Notes under the pieces: generated by a model
Database searches by the model: none
What the model was told of the DNA's origin: nothing
What the model saw: only the letters and a program-made list of their open reading frames with translations
Part shown: in pieces, positions 37,376 to 47,431 of the stretch
How positions within the stretch are numbered: the stretch's first letter is position 1
Layout of the letters: each line of letters starts with the position of its first letter
Program-made: the position numbers and the translations under genes
Assembly (NCBI GenBank): GCA_025403435.1
Contig: CM046341.1
Location: 24,391,725-24,455,724 of the forward strand
Reading direction: 5' to 3'
DNA from: Artocarpus heterophyllus
Lineage: Eukaryota; Streptophyta; Magnoliopsida; Rosales; Moraceae
DNA: 64,000 nucleotides

Positions 37376-38118
37376 ATAGTACGCAGTGGAATTTTAAAAA
37401 TTTTATATCAGAGTATTTTTCAAAACAAAAGTTTGACATGCTATATGCATAAATTAACTAGATCTTACTAACCTTTGTGTGCCGAAAAGCTCCTACAATC
37501 AATGAAGAGAAGTAATGTTCCAGAAGAGCCTCAACCAACTGGTCTTCTTTGCTATTCTCTATCCACGATCGGAGTGAGTGTGGGCTCACACGTACAGCTC
37601 TTCCACTAGATGACTCTCCTTCCAACCAATTGAGAGAACCTAAAGCAAGTGTTCATGATTTGTGAACAAGAGCTCTCAAGGAGTTTCTAGATTCTCACTA
37701 GCAGAGTATCACTCTTAATCTTTCAATTGATCTGAGTAACTCTTAAGACTTACTCCTTATTTATAGAGGTTGGGTCTAGGGTCAGTCCTTATCAGATTAG
37801 GTCTCAAAATTTGAATCAGAATCAAATTCAGATCAATATCTGATAAGATCTGCGTAAAAATGTGTGATCTTATCTTTCGCTCATCGGTAGGCCGTCACCT
37901 TAAGAATCATGTCTTCTGCACAATTTGTCCATCATATGCCCAATTCTTAAAGGTTTACACTGACAGTCTCAGACTATTATTTGCTTAACATACATTCAAC
38001 AAATATGAACATAAAAAGGACAAGATTTGGTATATAAACAATAAATAAATTCTTTATTGATAAAAATGTCTCCAAAAAATTATTACATTTTTACTCCTTA
38101 GGGCATACATGTTTAACA
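37376..38118 (-). repeat. Element A 3' LTR, internally deleted (743 bp)
   Basis: On the minus strand it runs from TGTTAAACATGTATGCCC (38118) to TTTTTCCAACA (37376). Its partner at 53363-55334 is 1,972 bp. The difference is a single block of about 1.3 kb: text equal to 53815-53825 (ATCGGTAGG) is joined straight to text equal to about 55107 (GTCACCTTAAG). It also retains about 60 bases (37813-37875) that the partner lacks. It is preceded on the minus strand by the polypurine tract GCAAGTGGGAGAT. Confidence 0.9.
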
Positions 38119-38132
38119 ATCTCCCACTTGCA

Positions 38133-41100
38133 CTAAGTGAGTAAATATGACAAATCTCGCATCCCCATAGCTTCCACATGCCTCTCGAAGACTCTCCTAG
38201 TAAGTGTCTTCGTAAATGGATTAGCTAAATTGTCCTCTGACGCGATCTTGCACACCGTGACATGCCCACCCTCAACGAAGTCCTTTATCACATGATACTT
38301 TCGATCAATATGTTTACTCTTCTTGTGAAATCTTGGTTCCTTAGCATTAGCTACCGCTGCATTGTTATCATCACAGTACAATGATACCACTTTATCCATA
38401 TCAAGAACTACATCAAGATCCCCAAGGAACTTATGGAGCCACACTGCTTCTTTCAAAGTATCACTAGCTACCATATACTTGGCCTCTATCGTTGAATCCG
38501 AAGTGAAATCTTGTTTCACACTTCTCCAACTGATGGCACCGCCACCTAGAGTAAACACAAAACCTGAAGTCGATTTCCTAAAATCCAGACAAGATTAAAA
38601 ATCTGAGTCAGTATATTCTAGAGGAGTCAAGTTCTCACCCGAATATACAAGCATATACCCTCGAGTCCTTCTCAGGTACTTGGAAATATGCTTTACCGCA
38701 ACCCAATAGTTCAGTCCTAGATCCGCCTGAAATCGACTTACAATCTCGACCGCATAACAAATATCTGGTCGTGTGTAAAGCATGGCATACATGAGACTAC
38801 CCACTACCGAAGCATAAGGCACCTTCTTCATGTATTCTCTTTCTTCATAAGACTTTGGAGAGCCTTTCTTAGAAAGAGTAATTCCAGACCTAGATGGTTG
38901 CCCACCTTTCTTGGAATCCTGCATTGCAAACCTCCTGAGAATTTTATCTATGTAGCTGGCCTAGGACAAAGCTATCATTTTGTTCTTCCTATCCTAAAAG
39001 ATCTGGATACCAAGAACAAAATTAGCCTCTCCCAAATCCTTCATGTCAAACTGCTTGGTCAACCATAATTTGACCAATGACAATGTCCCAATGTCATTGC
39101 CAATCAGTAGAATGTCATCTACATAGAGCAGTCGAAAAACCACCTTCCTATCCTTAATGTGTTTATAAACACATGGCTTATCCACATTTTGTGAGAACCC
39201 ATAAGTCTTGATTACCTAATCAAATCTTATGTTTCAAGAATGAGAAGCCTGCTTAAGTTCATAAATTGACTTTAGCAGCCAACAAACCTTACCCTCTTGA
39301 CCCTTGACCTTGAACCCGTCTGGTTGTTCCATATAAATAGACTCATCAAGAGAGCCATTTAGAAAAGCCATCTTGACATCCATCTACCAAATCTTGTAGT
39401 CCAGAGTGACAGCTGTGGACAAGAGAATCCGGATGGACTTAAGCATGGCTACAGGCGAAAAGGTTTCCTCATAATCAATTCCTTCCTTTTGCATATAACC
39501 CTTAGTTACCAGTCTAGCCTTAAAGGTTTCAATCTTTCCATCCACTCCTCTTTTTCTCTTATAGAACCACTTACACCCTATGGGTTTTACCCCTTCGGGA
39601 AGATCCACAAGCTCCCAAACCTAATTAGTCTCCATAGACTTCATCTTAGTGTTCATGGCCTCTGTCCAGCGTTTTGAATCAACATCCTCCATAGCTTCTG
39701 CGTAAGTATAAGGATCCCTGTCATGTTCATTCGGTTCAGCCAAAAAGACTTCCCCATTGAACATATACCTCTCAAGTTGATGTCCAATCCTCCCACTACG
39801 TCGAAGGCCCTTAGGTTGTTGTTCAGGTTTGTTTGGTTTTTATACACTGATCGAAACGGTTTCATTCAGAACCTACAGAGTGATCGGATCACTCTTTAAC
39901 TCCTCAAGCACCACTTTGCTTCAAGGTTTAAAGTCGTCCATGTAACTCTCCTCAAGGAAAGTTGCATTAGTTGAAACCACGACTTTATTTTCCTTTGGGT
40001 TATAGAAATAACTCCCTTTAGTCCCTTTTGGATGTCCTACAAACATGCAAACTTCTGAACGTGCTTTCAACTTATTCGGATCCTTAAACAGGACATGAGC
40101 TAGACATCCCCATATGTGAATATGGTTTAAGGATGTCTTCCTACCCGTCCACAACACGTGAGGAGTTTTAGGGACCAATTTTGAAGGCACATTGTTCAAA
40201 AGATAACATGTGGTTTGTAGTGCATATCTGCAAAAGGATGAAGGCAATCATGAATAACTCATCATGGATGTGATCATGTCCAATAAAGTCCTATTTCTTC
40301 TCTCCACTACGCCATTTTGTTGTGGAGTGCCCAGTACAGTCAAATGGGATAAAATCCCATTCTCTAATAAGTGTCACAAGAACTCATCACAAATGTATTC
40401 TCTACCTCAATCGGATCAAAGTGTCTTTATGGGTCCACCCAATTGCTTTTCCACTTCAGCCTGAACTCCCTGAACTTGTCAAAAATTTGCTTTTGTGGTA
40501 CATTAGGTATACATACCCATATTTTGAGTAATCATCAATAAAAGTGACGAAGTACTCATACCCTCCTCATGCCCGGATGTTCATCGGTCAGCAAACATCA
40601 TTATGCACAAGTTCTAGAACCCCTTTGGCCCTATTGCCCTTAGACCCGAATGGTCTTTTGGTCATTTTACCCTCCAAACAAGATTCACTTTGAGGTATAG
40701 ATTTCACCTTTAAGTGACTTAAAGGTCTATCCCTTACCAACCTTTGAATCCTATTCAGGTTAATATGACCAAGGTGCAAATGCCAAAGATAAGTCTTACT
40801 AGAGTGAGAAGTTTTAAGTCTTTTAGAGTTATTATCATTCATCTCCGCATTAAGTAATAAGTCCATCTTAGGTTTAATAAAATGCAGATTATTTTGCATC
40901 TATCCAGAACAGATAAAAGATTTATTTTTACGAATCACCACTTTATCATTAAAAGAAACCAAATAGAAGTCTTAAATAAACAAGCTATAGAAATTAAATT
41001 CCTTTTAAATTTAGGAACATAAAAACAATCTTGCAAAATAAATTCCTACAATTATCAAAATAAAGATGGACGTCTCCCACTGCTTCTGCTGAGACCAAGG

Positions 41101-41159
41101 ATCCATTGCCTATCTGAAGAGTGAAGTCTTCATATAGTAGACTTCTCGTTTCTTTGAAC
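38133..41159 (-). pseudogene. Element A pol: integrase, reverse transcriptase, RNase H
   Basis: After the protease (DSGA motif) on the gag side, a TAG at about 41158-41160 replaces the glutamine codon seen in B's second repeat. Downstream pieces, reading leftward: a pre-integrase zinc finger with 'LWHLHLGHINLNRIQRL' (about 40775); integrase C-terminal part 39921-40247 ('GCLAHVLFKDPNKLKARSEV'); reverse transcriptase start 39384-39608 ('[19 protein letters not shown]'); the catalytic 'YVDDILLIGND' at about 39093-39125; a 'VVGSLMYA' block (38595-38924); and RNase H 38133-38558, which ends at a stop 15 bases before the 3' LTR. Stops and frameshifts separate every piece. Unlike element B, the segment between YVDD and RNase H is complete. 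Confidence 0.88.
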
Positions 41160-42084
41160 CCCTATAGAGAAACACAAACATGATTAGTTGCACCGGAATC
41201 TATGATCCAAATTTCACTAGTTTCCTTAACCAAACAAGTTTCTAAATACAGAAGATCACACCTATCTCCTTTGGAAAGGAAGTCCTTGCAATGTTTCTTT
41301 ATGTGCCTGACCTTTCCACAAAAGAAGCACTTAAGTTTCTTTGGGTTCTTCTTCTTTTTTTTCTTGCTCTTGGTGCTAGCACAAATAGAAGACTTCCCAT
41401 TCTTGGCTCGTTGCTTCTTTCCATTCCTAGAATTGAGATTGGAACCAGAAGCAGCTACCATATTGGCCTCTCCACTCGCAGGAGACTCTCTGATCAGCAG
41501 TTCAAACTCCTGTAACTGTTTCATTAATTCTGTTAAAGTCATATCCCATCTGTTGTTTAAATTAAAAGTAGCTCTAAATGGAATAAATTCCTTTGACAGG
41601 GTCTTAAAGATCATAGTCATCTGAGTTTCAGCATCGATGTTGGCTCCATTGGTTTGAGCCTTAGCGAGGTAACCCATGACCAACATCATGTGCTCCTTTA
41701 CAGATGTCCCCGGCCTCTGCTTATAGTTAAGAAGTTTTTGAAGCGCCCCGTGCCGCTTTGTTATGGCCTGGCCTCCAAACATATCCTTAAGATTATCTAA
41801 GATTTGCTTTGCAGTCTCATAATCCTGATGTTGAGCCTGTAGCACGTTATTCATGCTAGCCATAACATAGCAGCGGGCCTGATCATTAGCATCTTTCCAG
41901 CGATCATACCATTGGAATTGCTCATTAGTTGAGTCTCCCTAGGCTCAAGAGGACAAGGGGTTGTCAGCACATACTTCAGCTTCTCAAAGGAGAGGACGAT
42001 ATCCAGGTTCCATTTCCAATCATTATAATTCTCTCCAGTCAATAGGTTTTTGTCAAGTATCAAAGATAAAACGTTTTTAGACAT
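41160..42084 (-). pseudogene. Element A gag with zinc knuckle and protease start
   Basis: The start 'MSKNVLSLILDKN' at 42084 is shared with elements B and C. The N-terminal part reads 'GENYNDWKWNLDIVL', then a frameshift near 41940 is followed by an open frame from 41863. That frame carries the UBN2-type gag core ('VKEHMMLVMGYLAKAQTNGA'), a lysine run ('KSKKKKKKNPKK'), a CCHC zinc knuckle ('CFFCGKVRHIKKHC', about 41290-41335) and the aspartic protease motif 'WIIDSGATNHV' just before 41160. Catalytic DSGA is intact here, in contrast to element B. The product would form the virus-like particle. Apart from one frameshift this is the best-preserved gag of the three. Confidence 0.88.
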
Positions 42085-42335
42085 TTTTAATCTCCAATAA
42101 AGAATCATATACCAAACATAAGCAAACATATAATAATAATTTAGTAAGATAACACAATCATGTAAAAAATACAAATGTGTTTATGTGTCAAAACCTTGAA
42201 AATATCACAACCTTACAACGATAATTCCCAACTCAAAATTCAACAAGCTCCTAGGGGAGTCATGCCAAATTCAATTAGGAATACAGATCCCCTCATAATT
42301 AATATATGCCATCCAGGACCCGTATGATCCAACAT

Positions 42336-42340
42336 ATATT
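42336..42340. repeat. Target duplication of element B, left copy (ATATT)
   Basis: ATATT at 42336-42340 recurs at 51925-51929. Joining the flanks restores leader text of element A that matches element B's own leader around 45740. Confidence 0.92.
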
Positions 42341-44351
42341 TGTTAGACATGTATGCCCTAAGGAGTAAAAATATAATACGTTTTTAGAGACATTTTTATC
42401 AATAAAGAATTTATTCATTATTCATATACCAAATCTTGTCCTCTTTACATTCATATTTGTTGAATGTATGTTAAGTAAACGATAGTCTGAGACTGTCGGT
42501 CTAAACCTTAAAAATTGGGCATATGATGGATGGATTATGCGATAGACACGATTCTTAAGGTGATGGTCTAAATCATATGATCCACAATAGAGGGAATAAA
42601 GTTAGGCACTTTATTCATACAAAGATTGTTATGTTATCTATATCCCTATTGGGAGATGGTTTGTCTTAACCATCGGAGGTGGACTCTGTGAATAGAAACA
42701 TTGGCATGTTGTCAAAGGTGACAATGTGTTGGATCAGGACATAAAGTGAATTGATTTGGATTAATAATTCTGTCTTGGCAAATCAATTCACTTTAGACAA
42801 TCATTTGTATTGTATCTTAATCCTGAGATGGATAATGGGCCCGTTGTCTTGACTTATGTCTTTTGATGTATCAAAGGGTGACACCCACATCTCTATAGTG
42901 GTATGCATGCCGGTACATTGGAGGCATGACTCTTGATAGCATAGACTTGTTATTCATAGATATGGAATCCATAGTCCTCTTTAGGAGTAATGATATCCTC
43001 TTATATGCGTTATCCTGTAATTGGAAAACTAGAGCGCTCAACCATTTGGATACATAGGTGTAACCGAATGGTATACTGTCTTTCGATAGTAAGTTTTCTA
43101 ATGGTGAGATAATGGAACGTAAGATAAAAATAATCGGGAAGGTAAGACAGAACTTGTCCTTAAGCCGATTATGGATTATTGTATAGGGATACGATACACT
43201 ATGATATGTCATGGAGACTTAGCTTTACGGGCTTCGTAATTCTATAAAGTTTGAGAGTGCAGCTCCAAGCTTTTAGTGGAGTAGCGTTGGAGTTGATAAT
43301 TGTGAAATGTATATCTGAGATATTGGGTTTCATAATTATCGTGAGCTTGAACTTTATAGGTCCATTTTGGTCCCCTTTGCTAGCTCACAAAATCCTATAA
43401 TGACACGGCGTGTTTTTTCAATAATTGGTGACTTATGTTGGATTTATCATATTGGTTTAAAATTTGGAAGAATCAAATAATTCATGTCTGTTTATTGGTT
43501 GAATTAATTTTGTAATAAAATTAACTCAAGATAAACTTGTTGAATTATTGGAATCAGATAATTCTTGTCTTTTTATCAGTTGATTTAGTTGGATAAATTA
43601 AATCAAGATAAACTTGTAGAATTATTGTAAATTAATTTATTTTCTTAGAGATTATGTTGATAAAGTTTGTTTTGATTAGATAACTTCTCTATTGGGTTAT
43701 TTGAATCAAAACTAAGACTTTATCCTATAGAATCTCAGGTGTAAAATAAAAGATTCACGGAGATTTGTTTTCGGTAGTTCAGCCTGCCAAAGGACGTGTT
43801 CTGCCTGCCGATGGGGCATGTTTGGCCTGTCGATCAGCGAGTGATAAGATTACGCATTTTCACGTGGATCTTATCAAATATTGATCCTAAATTGATTCTG
43901 TTTCAAGTTTTTGAGACCTAATCTGATAATAACTGACCCCATGACCAATAGCTATATAAAGGGAGTAAGTCTCATGATTTACTCAGATCAATTGAGAGAT
44001 TAAAAGTGATACTCTATTGGAGAGCATCTAAAAACTCCCTGAGAGCTTTTGTTCACAAATCACGAACATTAGCTTTGGGTTCTCTCTATTGGTTAGAAGG
44101 AGAGTCACCAGTGGAAGAGCTGTACGTGTGAGCCCACACTCACTCCGGTCATAGATAGAGAATAGTAAAGAAGACCAGTAGGTTGAGGCTCTTCTGGAAT
44201 GTTACTTCTCTTTATGGGTTGCAGAAGTTCTTCAACATACAAAGGTTAGTAAGATCCGGTTAATTTATGCATATAGCATGTCAAACTTGTGTTTTGGAAA
44301 TTAATCTGATGAAAAATTTTAAAATTCCACTATGTACATTTTTTTCCAACA
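42341..44351 (+). repeat. Element B 5' LTR
   Basis: 2,011 bp, TG...CA. A TATATAAA promoter box lies at 43953-43960, with CCAAT just upstream. A cluster of CTGCC-GATGG-type words related to the family's palindrome lies at 43785-43850. The short CT/AG-rich transcript leader follows to the CCAACA end. Confidence 0.95.
43953..43960 (+). promoter_or_regulatory. TATA box of element B 5' LTR
   Basis: TATATAAA preceded by GACCAATAGC. The same box occurs at the matching place in B's other LTR (51527-51534), in C (TATAAAAA, 56610-56617) and in A (TATAAATA, minus strand, 53754-53761). This marks the U3/R region of the family's LTR about 390 bases before its end. Confidence 0.7.
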
Positions 44352-44353
44352 AT

Positions 44354-44365
44354 TGGTATCAGAGC
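44354..44365 (+). other. Primer-binding site of element B
   Basis: TGGTATCAGAGC, two bases after the 5' LTR, is complementary to the 3' end of plant initiator methionine tRNA, the usual primer for copia minus-strand synthesis. Confidence 0.9.
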
Positions 44366-45985
44366 CAAGATTTTTACATAAATTTACGAGTTTGTGATCG
44401 TACTATATGTATAAATTTTGTGATCTTAATCTCTCCTATGCTTGAATTTAATTTTATAGAGAGTTGGCACTCTAGGTTTCTATATAATTATATGTTGTCA
44501 TGGATTATGTGGTGAATATTCATTAATTAATTATGGTTAATTAAATTATTATTTAATTATTTATTAATTAATTAATTTATGCTGGTTATGATTCCTTAGA
44601 GGTTAGAATGTGTATCTAGGTTTTTCATGTAATTAGATGGCGGACTATCATCTCTGTCTAGGAATTGTTATTTAATTTTAAATTAGTAAGAATTTTGTAA
44701 TTGAATAATTATTCGGATAAGACGGATCTAGAAAGCGGATCTAGAAGATGGATGATGGCGCACCCAGGTATTTCCTTAGTCTCTAAATTTTATGTTTTTG
44801 AATTGTTGAAAATAAAATTGATGAATTGCATTAAAATTGTATTTTTTGGAATGGGAGATTTCTGCTCGATCGGCATGCCGATGGTCACAGATCGATAGGC
44901 TAGACGTGTGGCCCGGAAGGCTGTCAGTGGAGCAAAAATCAGGTGGCTCTGCCGGTAGGCCAAACTTTCAGTTCGGCAAGCTGATGGAGCATGACCGGCA
45001 GGCTGATCTCCAAGAACGGCCTGTCGACCGAGAGCTGGAAAATTTTTAAAAAAGGTGTAGTTTTAATTTTATTTTTGGGACAATTCTGAGAAACATTAAA
45101 TTTGGATATGACCGAAAATATGAAGTATTCGATTCATACGGGATTGAAGACTTGAAGTTGGGAATTACGTGAAGAAGGATACAACTTGAGGATTCAAGGA
45201 TGAAGAATCAATATATGTCTCGATTATTCTCTTGTAATCTTAGTTTTCTATTCTCTAGGATGGAGCCATCATATTACAGTAATTATTATTATTTTGCTTG
45301 TAGCTTTGCTTGATTGCTTTGCTTGTCTGTATTATAATATGATTTGCCATTTATATTGATAACATGTCATATAGAATAGGAAGTGCCGCTCATATTAAAA
45401 TTGTTCATGCATGTTCTTAAAAAAAAATCTTGATTTCAAAAGATTCAGTGAGAGAAGGTTTTCGAAGAGAGAACCTAAGGCCTCCATCGTTGGTCCATAG
45501 GCAGAACATGGTGGTCCCGACCCCTAGGAAGGGATTTCTATCATGTACCAGATTGGATCTCTAAGAGGATAAGGTATTTTAGCATGATTTATGGTTGCAC
45601 ACCCCTAGGTGGTGATTATAAATCATGGATAAAATATTGAAACGATGGTTATATACTCACGTTAATTTTATTATTAACCTCCCCTAGGAGCTCTGTTAAT
45701 AAAATAAATGGCCAAAGAAACGATTATTAATGTATTCTGGATCATATGGGTCCTGGAGGGCATATATTAATCAGGAGGAGATCTGTGTTTCTAATTGAAT
45801 TTGGCATGACTCCCTAGGAGCTTGTTGAATTATGAGTTGGGAATTATCGTTGTAAGGTTGTGATATTTTCAAGGTTTTGACACATAAACACATTTGTATG
45901 ATTTTTACATGATTGTGTTAACTTACTAAATTATTATTATATGTTTGCTTATGTTTGGTATATGATTCTTTATCGTAGATTGAAA
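44366..45985 (+). other. Element B untranslated leader with palindrome array
   Basis: 1.6 kb between the primer-binding site and gag, with no conserved open frame. Between 44863 and 45050 it is GC-rich and contains repeated variants of TCGGCNNGCCGA, one perfect (TCGGCATGCCGA, 44870-44881). Between 45520 and 45840 there are four CCTAGG-centred words. The same two blocks are found in the leaders of elements A and C. A packaging or regulatory function is possible but unproven. Confidence 0.75.
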
Positions 45986-46909
45986 ATGTCTAAAAACGCT
46001 TTATCATCGATACTTGACAAAAACCTGTTAACCGGTGAGAATTACAATGATTGGAAACGGAACCTAGATATCGTCTTGACCTTTGAGAAATTGAAATATG
46101 TTCTAAAAACCCCTTGTCCTCCCGAGCCTACGAGAGACTCATCTAATGAGCAATTCCAAGCGTATGACCGCTGGAAAGATGCTAATGATCAGGCCTGCTG
46201 TTATGTTATGGCTAGCATGAACAACGTGCTGTAGGCTCAACATCAAGATTATGAGACTGCGAAGCAGATCTTGGATAATCTTGAGGATATGTTTGGAGGC
46301 CAGGCCATAACAAAACGACAAGGGGTGCTTCAAAAACTCTTAAACTGTAGACAGAGGCCGGGGACATCTATAAAGGAGCACATGATGTTGGTCATGGGTT
46401 ACCTCGCCGAGGCTTAAACCAATGGAGCCAACATCGATGCTAAAACTCAGATGACTATGGTCTTTGAGACTTTGTCTAAGGAATTTATTCCATTTAGAGC
46501 TACTTTTAATTTAAGCAATAGACGAGATATGACCTTAACAGAACTGATGAAACAGTTATAGGAGTTCGAACTGCTGATCAGGGAGTCTCCTGTTGGTGGT
46601 GAGGCCAACATGGTAGCTGCTTCTGGTTTTAATCCTAACTCAGGGAATGGAAAGAAGCAACGGGCTAAGAGTGGGAAGTCTTCTATTCCTACTGCTACTA
46701 AGAGCAAGAAAAAAAAGAAGAAGAACCCGAAGAAGCTTAAGTGCTTCTTCTGTGGAAAGGTCGAGCATATTAAGAAGCATTGCAAGGACTTCCTTTCCAA
46801 AGGAGGTAGATGTGATCTTCTATATTTAGAAACTTGTTTGGTTGAGGAATCCAATGACATCTGGGTCATAGATTTCGGTGCAACTAATCATGTTTGTGTT
46901 TCTCTGTAG
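45986..46909 (+). pseudogene. Element B gag (with stops) and first zinc knuckle/protease copy
   Basis: Opens 'MSKNALSSILDKN' after a leader and continues 'GENYNDWKRNLDIVL'. The frame is stopped by TAG at 46232-46234, TAA at 46415-46417 and TAG at 46557-46559. In sister elements these positions are CAG or CAA. The segment 46610-46909 then carries the basic run, the knuckle 'CFFCGKVEHIKKHC' and a protease site reading DFGA instead of DSGA, and closes at a TAG (46907-46909) that is CAG in the duplicate just downstream. It cannot make full-length gag without readthrough. Confidence 0.88.
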
Positions 46910-47431
46910 GGTTCAAAGAAACAAGAAGTCTACTTTATGAAGACATCACGCTTTGGATGGGCGATGGATCCTTGGTCTCAACGGAAGCAGTGGGAGACAT
47001 CCATCTTTATTTTGATAATTATAGGAATTTATCAAAATAAGAAGAAGAAAAAGAAGTCTTCTATTCCTGCTACTACTAGGAGCAAGAAAAAGAAGAAGAA
47101 GAACCCAAATAAGCTTAAGTGCTTCTTCTGTGGAAAGGTCGGGCATATTAAGAAGCATTGCAAGGACTTCCTTTCCAAAGGAGGTAGGTGTGATCTTCTA
47201 TATTTAGAAACTTATTTGGTTGAGGAATCCAGTGACATCTGGGTCATAGATTCCGATGCAACTAATCATGTTTGTGTTTCTCTGCAGGGTTCAAAGAAAC
47301 AAGAAGTTTGCTTCATGAAGACTTCACGCTTCGGATGGGCGATGGATCCTTGGTCTCAACGGAAGTAGTGGGAGACGTCCATCTTTATTTTGATAATTAT
47401 AGGAATTTAATTTTGCAAGATTTTTTTTATG
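46676..47431 (+). repeat. In-frame tandem duplication of the zinc-knuckle/protease segment in element B
   Basis: The text beginning AAGTCTTCTATTCCT at 46676 begins again at 47054, an offset of 378 bases (126 codons), so the frame is kept. Both units hold a lysine run, a CCHC knuckle, a protease motif, and the start of the pre-integrase part up to TATAGGAATTTA. The units differ at roughly 20 positions. The protease reads DFGA in the first and DSDA in the second, so neither has the normal DSGA. Elements A and C have a single unit. Confidence 0.93.

Noticed and set aside
41202..41624. 140-codon plus-strand frame, and its counterpart at 46447-46869 on the minus strand
   Set aside because: Both are the antisense of copia gag in elements A and B; the phenylalanine/leucine runs are the reverse of the lysine codons.
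43300..44340. Host gene within the LTR region
   Set aside because: The whole stretch aligns with the other LTR copies of the family at 50860-51920 and 55990-57009, so it is LTR and not unique sequence.
44863..45050. Possible CRISPR-like or satellite array
   Set aside because: Units are short, degenerate and irregularly spaced, and the setting is a plant retrotransposon leader; reported instead as a palindromic motif array.
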